Shown here: piece by piece, positions 60,347-64,000 of the stretch
How the letters are laid out: every line of letters begins with the position of its first letter
Numbering within the stretch: the first letter of the stretch is position 1
Assembly (NCBI GenBank): GCA_002340355.1
Contig: DDLX01000033.1
Coordinates: 62,001 to 126,000, forward strand
DNA length: 64,000 nucleotides
Reading direction: 5' to 3'
Source of the DNA: Cytophagales bacterium UBA2561
GTDB lineage: Bacteria > Bacteroidota > Bacteroidia > Cytophagales > Thermoflexibacteraceae
Made by a program: the position numbers and the translations under genes
Notes under the pieces: model-generated
What the model was told of the DNA's origin: nothing
What the model saw: the letters and a program-made list of their open reading frames with translations, nothing else
Database searches by the model: none

Positions 60347-62445
60347 AATCCAAAAGAATTTTATTTTCGTGTGCGTTATTACTTTTTATTGGCGCAACTA
60401 TTCCTCCTGTTCGTGAAGTTGATAAGAATATGCTTCTGATGAAGGTGGTCATGTACGCCCTTCAAAATCACTATGATAGCAAACCGATTGACGATGAATT
60501 TTCTAAAAATGCCTTTCAAATTTATCTTAAAGATCTAGACCCCTCAAAGCGATTTTTGATTCAGGAAGATATCAAAAAATTAGAACAGTTCCAGTATCGA
60601 ATTGACGATGAAGTCAATAATGGAACATATCTATTCTTTGATTTTAGTACCAAAATCATCGGACAACGCATCAAAGAAAGTGAGACTTATTACAAGGAAA
60701 TTTTGGCGAAGCCTTTTAATTTCAAAAAAAATGAAACGATTCCCACAGATGCAAAGAATCTTCCATATGCGAAAAATAAGAAAGAACTTCAAGAACATTG
60801 GCGTAAATATTTAAAATACAGTACTTTAACTCGTGTAGCCGATTTATTAAGTCAACAAGAAAGTTATCAAAAAGAACTTGAGAAAGGAAACGAATCCGTA
60901 AAAGACAAAATCAAGCCATTCGAAGAACTCGAAAAAGAGGCACGTCAAGCCGTCCTGAAAAGTCATGATGAATGGTTTGCTTATATGAGTTCGAGAGATG
61001 TTCGAGATTGGCGTTCGTCTTACCTCAATGCCATTACCATGACCTACGATCCACACACCAATTATTTTGCTCCAAAAGATAAGGAAAACTTTGATATTCA
61101 GATGTCTGGAAAATTAGAAGGCATTGGAGCAGTACTTCAGACTCAGGAAGGTTATATCCGCATCGTACGGATTATTCCTGGGAGTGCATGCTGGAAACAA
61201 GGTGATTTAGAGGTAGGTGATAAAATTTTGAAAGTTGGACAAGCAGAAGCTGAGCCTGTTGATGTGGTTGGGATGCGTCAAGATGATGCAGTACGATTAA
61301 TCCGAGGTAAAAAAGGAACGGAAGTTCGTCTGACCGTTCGCAAGAAAGATGAATCAGTCGTTGAAATTCCCATTATTCGGGATGTCGTTGAAATTGAACA
61401 AACTTATGCTAAATCTGCACTTCTAAAGAAAAAAGACGGAAAAACTCAGGTTGGTTATATTAATTTACCTCGTTTTTATACTGATTTCAAAAAAGGTGGG
61501 CGTAATTCAGCAGATGATGTTAAAAAAGAATTGGAAAAACTAAATCAAGAAAATGTTCAAGGTCTAATTTTAGATTTACGAAATAATGGCGGAGGTTCGC
61601 TAGCAGATGTGGTAAAAATGGCAGGTTATTTTATCAAAAAAGGACCCATCGTACAAGTTAAGTCCCGACAAGGAAATCCCGAAGTTCATCAGGATACTGA
61701 TAAAAATGTTTATTTCGATAAACCAGTCGTTATTTTAGTAAATTCTTATAGTGCTTCGGCTTCCGAAATTCTTGCTGCTGCCTTACAAGATTATGGACGA
61801 GCCGTAATTATTGGAAGTCAGTCAACTTTTGGAAAGGGAACGGTACAACGACTGATTGATTTGGACGGCTTCGTCATGCCCGCTTATGACCAAGTGAAAC
61901 CCTTAGGAACTATGAAGCTAACACTGCAAAAGTTTTATCGAATTAATGGGGATGCCACTCAATTGAAAGGAGTAATTCCTGATATTATTTTACCTGATTC
62001 ATACAGTAAATTGAAAATTGGAGAAAAGGAACACGAATATGCAATGAACTGGGATGAAATTCAACCCTTGGATTATGAAAACACACAGAAATCACTAAAA
62101 ATCAAAAAATTACAATCTAAAAGTCAAAAACGAGTAGAGGCAAGTCCTGTATTTTCGTTAATTTCAGAAAATGCCAATCGACTTAAAAAACAACAGGATA
62201 AGCAATTTTATACACTAAATCTTGAAGAACACCGCCGAGTTCAGGCAAAACTCCGAGAAGAAGGTAAAAAATACAATGATATTAATACGAAAACACCTGA
62301 GTTGACTCCTTCTATTTTAAGGATTGATAAAACCCAACTTGAAGGGGACTCAATTAAGATGGTGCAACGTGAAAGTTGGTTAAGTACTCTCCAAAAAGAT
62401 ATTTATTTGCATGAATCAGTATCAGTTTTGGAAGATATGAACTAA
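60337..62445 (+). CDS. C-terminal processing (tail-specific) protease, S41A family
   Basis: 702 residues from ATG at 60337; the longer frame from 60292 adds a leader that is unlike a signal peptide, whereas MYSKSKRILFSCALLLFIGA is one. N-terminal Prc domain (DDEFSKNAFQIYLKDLDPSK), PDZ domain at about 245-335 (VLQTQEGYIRIVRIIPGSA), then the S41 catalytic core with VGYINLPRFYTDF, NSYSASASEILAAALQDYG (nucleophile Ser, about 472) and QSTFGKGTVQRL (base Lys, about 499). Long, Prc/Tsp-type with a C-terminal DUF3340-like part. Cuts C-terminal tails of envelope proteins. Active-site residues are intact. Followed by a terminator at 62473. Confidence 0.95.
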   Translation: MYSKSKRILFSCALLLFIGATIPPVREVDKNMLLMKVVMYALQNHYDSKPIDDEFSKNAFQIYLKDLDPSKRFLIQEDIKKLEQFQYRIDDEVNNGTYLFFDFSTKIIGQRIKESETYYKEILAKPFNFKKNETIPTDAKNLPYAKNKKELQEHWRKYLKYSTLTRVADLLSQQESYQKELEKGNESVKDKIKPFEELEKEARQAVLKSHDEWFAYMSSRDVRDWRSSYLNAITMTYDPHTNYFAPKDKENFDIQMSGKLEGIGAVLQTQEGYIRIVRIIPGSACWKQGDLEVGDKILKVGQAEAEPVDVVGMRQDDAVRLIRGKKGTEVRLTVRKKDESVVEIPIIRDVVEIEQTYAKSALLKKKDGKTQVGYINLPRFYTDFKKGGRNSADDVKKELEKLNQENVQGLILDLRNNGGGSLADVVKMAGYFIKKGPIVQVKSRQGNPEVHQDTDKNVYFDKPVVILVNSYSASASEILAAALQDYGRAVIIGSQSTFGKGTVQRLIDLDGFVMPAYDQVKPLGTMKLTLQKFYRINGDATQLKGVIPDIILPDSYSKLKIGEKEHEYAMNWDEIQPLDYENTQKSLKIKKLQSKSQKRVEASPVFSLISENANRLKKQQDKQFYTLNLEEHRRVQAKLREEGKKYNDINTKTPELTPSILRIDKTQLEGDSIKMVQRESWLSTLQKDIYLHESVSVLEDMN

Positions 62446-62472
62446 GAGATTACACCAAATCCTTAGTAAGAA

Positions 62473-62506
62473 AAAGCCTGTTAATTTTCAGAATTTGACA
62501 GGCTTT
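62473..62506 (+). terminator. Terminator of the tail-specific protease
   Basis: AAAGCCTGT (62473-62481) and ACAGGCTTT (62498-62506), 9-bp stem followed by ATTTTG; 27 bp past the stop. Resembles the CCTGTCA palindrome at 7516. Confidence 0.7.
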
Positions 62507-62637
62507 ATTTTGAATTTATATATTTATCTTTCTCGTAATCAGAAAAATATATTATCCTGAAATGAGAAGAAGCTCCTATTGTTTGTGAAGACATAAGCAA
62601 CAACAATAAACGTAATTTTTAATTCAGTTTAATATTA

Positions 62638-64000
62638 TTATTTATGTAAGATTAGTTCTACTCTTCGATTTAGTCTTCGGGTGTGTTCTTGGGAATTATC
62701 TGCCACAGGGCGTTGTCCACCATAGCCTAAACACGTAATTCGGTCAGCAGAAACTTGTTTTTGCTGTACTAAGTAACCTTTTACTGCGATGGCACGGCGT
62801 TCGGAAAGTGCTAAATTCTTATCGGGATCTCCGATATTATCGGTATGTCCTACCAGACGCAATTTTAGATTAGGAAATTTTTGTAATAATTGAGCTACTC
62901 GTTCTAATTCAGGTTCAGACGTAATTAATAACTCCGAACTACCTCGATTAAACCCTATTCGAAGGGGAACAGGGATCTCCAAAAAACTATCAATCGAATC
63001 TGTACTAAATAAATCGTCCAATGTTTTGGGAGCTTTTTTAGGAAGAACTGTAGAAGTAAAAGGAGTGTGAAATAGTCCTGCCCCTTCTGTTCCAATCCAT
63101 ATAATACCCTGATTATCAAACTTTATACATAGACCAGAATTACTCTGAAATCCTTGATTTTTGCCATAAGTAGTTGGGTTTCCATTAGCCAAAACAGCCA
63201 CTTGATTAGAAACAAAAGCCGAATTCCCATACGTATTAATATCGAAATCCATCACACGAGTATATTTGAGAGAAGAAGGTACAGGTAATTCAATCCAATT
63301 CTCAAAATTTTCATATTTCCATATTTTTGAGCCTTCGTCATCAACCGCAATAATCCAAAGCGAATTTTGAAACTCTTTGATGGATGTAATTTGTCCGTCT
63401 ATCTTAAAACTTTCCCATTTTTCATTATCTCGAATTCGACATAGACCTTTTGATGTTCCAATCCATTTATCTCCAAAACGATCAGCATGAATGGCAAAAA
63501 CTCGATTGCTTAGAATCTTAGAATTTTGAGTAGAATAATACGATTTCCCATTTAATAAATCAACCGTTAGAATACCTTTTCCTGCCGTTCCAGCCCAAAT
63601 TTTTCCATCCTTATCTTCGGTCAAAGAAGTAACTAAAAAATTCCCTAAGTTACTAAAATCAAAATAGTTAAATTTTCCTGTTGAATCCATTCTCAAAATA
63701 GCACTGCGGTAAGTCCCTAACCAAATAGTTTGAGTAGTTGGAAAATTTTTTGCCAACTGAATACAGCTAATAGAACTTTCAGTATAGGAATCAGATTGAA
63801 TGCCAGGGTCAAATAATTGAAAGGTCTCTTTTTCTAATTTGATAAGTCCTTGAGCCGTACCAATCCATTTATTATTTTGTGCATCAATAGCAATGGCATT
63901 AACGGCTTGATTTCGGATCTGAGGATGCTGATTCAATAATTGATCCTGAGCCAGAATATCTAATTCTGAAAAACAAAAATATTGGAAAAGTACTATTTTT
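62638..64000 (-). CDS. Two-component-regulator-type propeller fused to an OmpA domain, N-terminus cut by window end
   Basis: The open frame continues past the TTG at 63936 to the right edge (SELDILAQDQLLNQ is in frame), so the start is outside the window; the extra residues (IVLFQYFCFSELDILAQ) look like the end of a signal peptide. About 300 residues form reg-prop beta-propeller blades (NNKWIGTAQGLIKL, GKIWAGTAGKGIL, DKWIGTSKGLCRI, IWIGTEGAGLFHT). The last 120 residues are an OmpA C-terminal domain with VGHTDNIGDPDKNLALSERR and NRRVELILHK, which binds peptidoglycan. No membrane kinase part. The combination suggests a periplasmic or outer-membrane anchored binding protein. Ligand unknown. Confidence 0.85.
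   Translation of the reverse strand, partial: KIVLFQYFCFSELDILAQDQLLNQHPQIRNQAVNAIAIDAQNNKWIGTAQGLIKLEKETFQLFDPGIQSDSYTESSISCIQLAKNFPTTQTIWLGTYRSAILRMDSTGKFNYFDFSNLGNFLVTSLTEDKDGKIWAGTAGKGILTVDLLNGKSYYSTQNSKILSNRVFAIHADRFGDKWIGTSKGLCRIRDNEKWESFKIDGQITSIKEFQNSLWIIAVDDEGSKIWKYENFENWIELPVPSSLKYTRVMDFDINTYGNSAFVSNQVAVLANGNPTTYGKNQGFQSNSGLCIKFDNQGIIWIGTEGAGLFHTPFTSTVLPKKAPKTLDDLFSTDSIDSFLEIPVPLRIGFNRGSSELLITSEPELERVAQLLQKFPNLKLRLVGHTDNIGDPDKNLALSERRAIAVKGYLVQQKQVSADRITCLGYGGQRPVADNSQEHTRRLNRRVELILHK

Overview
The window is about 64 kb of AT-rich bacterial chromosome from a member of the Bacteroidota, most likely a Cytophagales-type lineage. The evidence is internal. Two proteins end in type IX secretion (T9SS) C-terminal sorting domains. 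Several promoters match the Bacteroidota pattern (TTG, about 19-21 nt, TAnnTTTG). Start codons have little or no Shine-Dalgarno sequence. The gene set (DUF4286, DUF4126, TPM, MoxR, TPR/PD40/OmpA proteins, cyclophilin lipoprotein, class III FBPase) is typical of that phylum. No rRNA, CRISPR array, prophage or intact IS transposase was found. Both window edges cut genes: a VIT/vWA-type protein on the left and a propeller-OmpA protein on the right.

Layout. 1-4.2 kb: end of a vWA protein, a methyltransferase and an AraC regulator. 4.2-11.7 kb: methylmalonyl-CoA mutase, a decayed serine hydrolase, dapD, hslV, an MscS channel, a TPM protein and ybeY. 11.7-21.1 kb: a very large secreted beta-propeller protein with a T9SS tail, a PP1-like phosphatase, an OmpR regulator followed by a PorE-like TPR/PD40/OmpA protein, a MITE-like element, and a MoxR ATPase. 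21.3-25 kb: tRNA-Arg(UCG) with its own promoter, a degenerate copy of the tRNA 3' end, and a 1090-aa single-chain restriction-modification enzyme, which together look like a tRNA-linked insertion. 25.3-33.5 kb: dnaB interrupted by a 142-residue mini-intein, a CCA-adding-enzyme family protein, an Rpn-type nuclease, an AEC transporter, a YcxB-like membrane protein, a Uma2-type nuclease and a CDF metal transporter. 34-44.3 kb: TPR protein, dnaK behind a sigma-54-like promoter, M23/LysM peptidase, trxB, ccmB, POT peptide transporter and a tiny protein that is almost only a T9SS tail. 44.4-58.8 kb: Spy-like protein, miaA, DUF4286, AAA ATPase, DUF389 protein, class III FBPase, two pseudogenes (Uma2, acyltransferase), cyclophilin lipoprotein, a second AraC regulator, a universal stress protein, and an overlapping two-gene ATPase plus PD-(D/E)XK-like nuclease cassette. 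58.9-64 kb: DUF4126/zinc-ribbon membrane protein, a tail-specific protease and the propeller-OmpA protein.

How the genes work together. Most are single-gene housekeeping units separated by strong hairpin terminators. Themes that recur are cell-envelope maintenance (M23/LysM, S41 protease, OmpA anchors, T9SS cargo), protein quality control (DnaK, HslV, cyclophilin, TrxB, Spy-like) and RNA maturation (MiaA, YbeY, CCA enzyme, tRNA-Arg).

The accessory layer contains the most unusual material: the natural mini-intein in DnaB, the single-chain restriction enzyme with a palindromic element embedded in its coding sequence, the ATPase-nuclease pair (a candidate defence system), a MITE-like repeat, and at least three clear gene relics that show ongoing decay. 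All functional assignments come from reading sequence motifs; no database search was possible.
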